Below are positions 8,045 to 8,594 of a stretch of DNA of 8,594 nt, in pieces (the stretch's first letter is position 1; each line of letters starts with the position of its first letter). The notes beneath the pieces were generated by a model. The model did not search any database, was not told where the DNA came from, and was given only the letters and a program-made list of their open reading frames with translations. Source of the stretch: a bacterium (lineage in GTDB: Bacteria > Desulfobacterota > Binatia > UBA12015); NCBI GenBank assembly GCA_018970825.1, contig JAGWVP010000108.1, positions 1 through 8,594 on the forward strand, written 5' to 3'. The position numbers were made by a program, and so were the translations under genes.

Positions 8045-8594
8045 TGGTCGTGGTACCCCACGCCCGCCACTTCGGCCTCTCCCGCGAGGCGTTCGCGCTC
8101 TCGCCCGACCCGCATTTCCTGTGGTCGAGTCCCGACCACGCCGAGGCGCTCGCGGCGCTCGAGGTCGGGCTCCGAACCCGGCGCGGGCTCATGGTGCTCG
8201 TCGCCGAGGTCGGGATGGGCAAGACCACGGTGCTCCACGCGCTGCTCTCGCGGCTCGGGGACGACTTCCGCACCGCCTACCTGACGAACACCCGCCTGCC
8301 GTTCGACGACCTCCTGCGCCAGGCGCTCGACGACTTCGGCGTCGAGCATCGCGGGAGCGACCGCTACTCGCTCGTCGGCGCGCTCAACGGCTTCCTCGCG
8401 CGCTGCGCCGACGACGGCACGATCCCGGCCCTGGTCGTCGACGAGGCCCACGACCTCGACGACGAGACCTTCGAGAACCTGCGGCTGCTGTCGAACTTCG
8501 ACACCTTCGACACGAAGCTCCTGCAGATCGTGCTGGTCGGCCAGCCGGAACTCGACGACAAGCTGCGCCAGCCGAACCTGCGGCAGGTCGCCGA
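8044..8594 (+). CDS. ExeA/GspA-type AAA ATPase of exosortase-linked polysaccharide loci, C-terminus cut by window edge
   Basis: The first 183 residues are visible. The opening FGLSREAFALSPDPHFLWSSPDHAEAL (10-36) is the signature start of ExeA/GspA-like ATPases, the family that includes the putative secretion ATPase of PEP-CTERM loci. The P-loop is AEVGMGKT (54-61); the usual first Gly is Ala, but G59, K60 and T61 are intact. Walker B is LVVDEAHDL (131-139) with D134 and E135. The segments LRLLSNFDT (147-155) and IVLVGQPEL (163-171) match the sensor region of the family. It probably uses ATP in the cytoplasm or at the inner membrane to support polysaccharide or protein export; its exact role in these loci is not established. 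The ATG overlaps the chain-length stop in a TGATG (8042-8046), so it belongs to the same operon. Any C-terminal peptidoglycan-binding or membrane part would lie outside the window. Confidence 0.88.
   Translation, partial: MVVVPHARHFGLSREAFALSPDPHFLWSSPDHAEALAALEVGLRTRRGLMVLVAEVGMGKTTVLHALLSRLGDDFRTAYLTNTRLPFDDLLRQALDDFGVEHRGSDRYSLVGALNGFLARCADDGTIPALVVDEAHDLDDETFENLRLLSNFDTFDTKLLQIVLVGQPELDDKLRQPNLRQVA

Overview
The window is a strongly GC-rich piece of bacterial DNA (codon third positions almost all G or C) with six protein genes, two of them cut by the window edges. I see no tRNA, rRNA, CRISPR array, insertion sequence or other mobile element. A CX4CH heme-type lipoprotein, an orphan amino-acid-type binding lipoprotein, a two-CBM48 GlgB and an exosortase/exopolysaccharide locus point to a Gram-negative, double-membrane bacterium. 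A Myxococcota-like or other former deltaproteobacterial lineage is plausible, but this is inference from gene content only.

Layout. (1) 1-496, minus strand, partial: secreted lipoprotein with a cytochrome-c-like CX4CH site. (2) 497-815: divergent intergenic region. (3) 816-3862, plus strand: a family-3 solute-binding lipoprotein whose stop overlaps the start of glgB (glycogen branching enzyme, complete, all catalytic residues present). (4) 3859-3885: an inverted repeat whose arms contain the stop codons of the two convergent genes glgB and xrtE, a possible bidirectional terminator. (5) 3882-5495, minus strand: a 537-residue fusion of an exosortase and a CPBP-family intramembrane protease, the architecture called exosortase E (XrtE) of the VPEID-CTERM system. 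(6) 5496-5732: divergent control region with a 7-2-7 palindrome, a direct repeat and a sigma-54-like element. (7) 5733 to the window end, plus strand: a tightly overlapping run of a Wza-type polysaccharide export lipoprotein, a Wzz/GumC-type chain-length protein without a kinase domain, and an ExeA/GspA-type AAA ATPase (partial).

The right half is the most interesting part. The export, chain-length and ATPase trio is the set usually found beside exosortase A in PEP-CTERM exopolysaccharide loci, but here the neighbouring exosortase is the protease-fused E type. The likely picture is an envelope or exopolysaccharide assembly system whose divergent sorting enzyme processes C-terminally tagged surface proteins. 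No tagged substrate protein is visible in the window. The glgB unit and the cytochrome-like lipoprotein look functionally separate from it.
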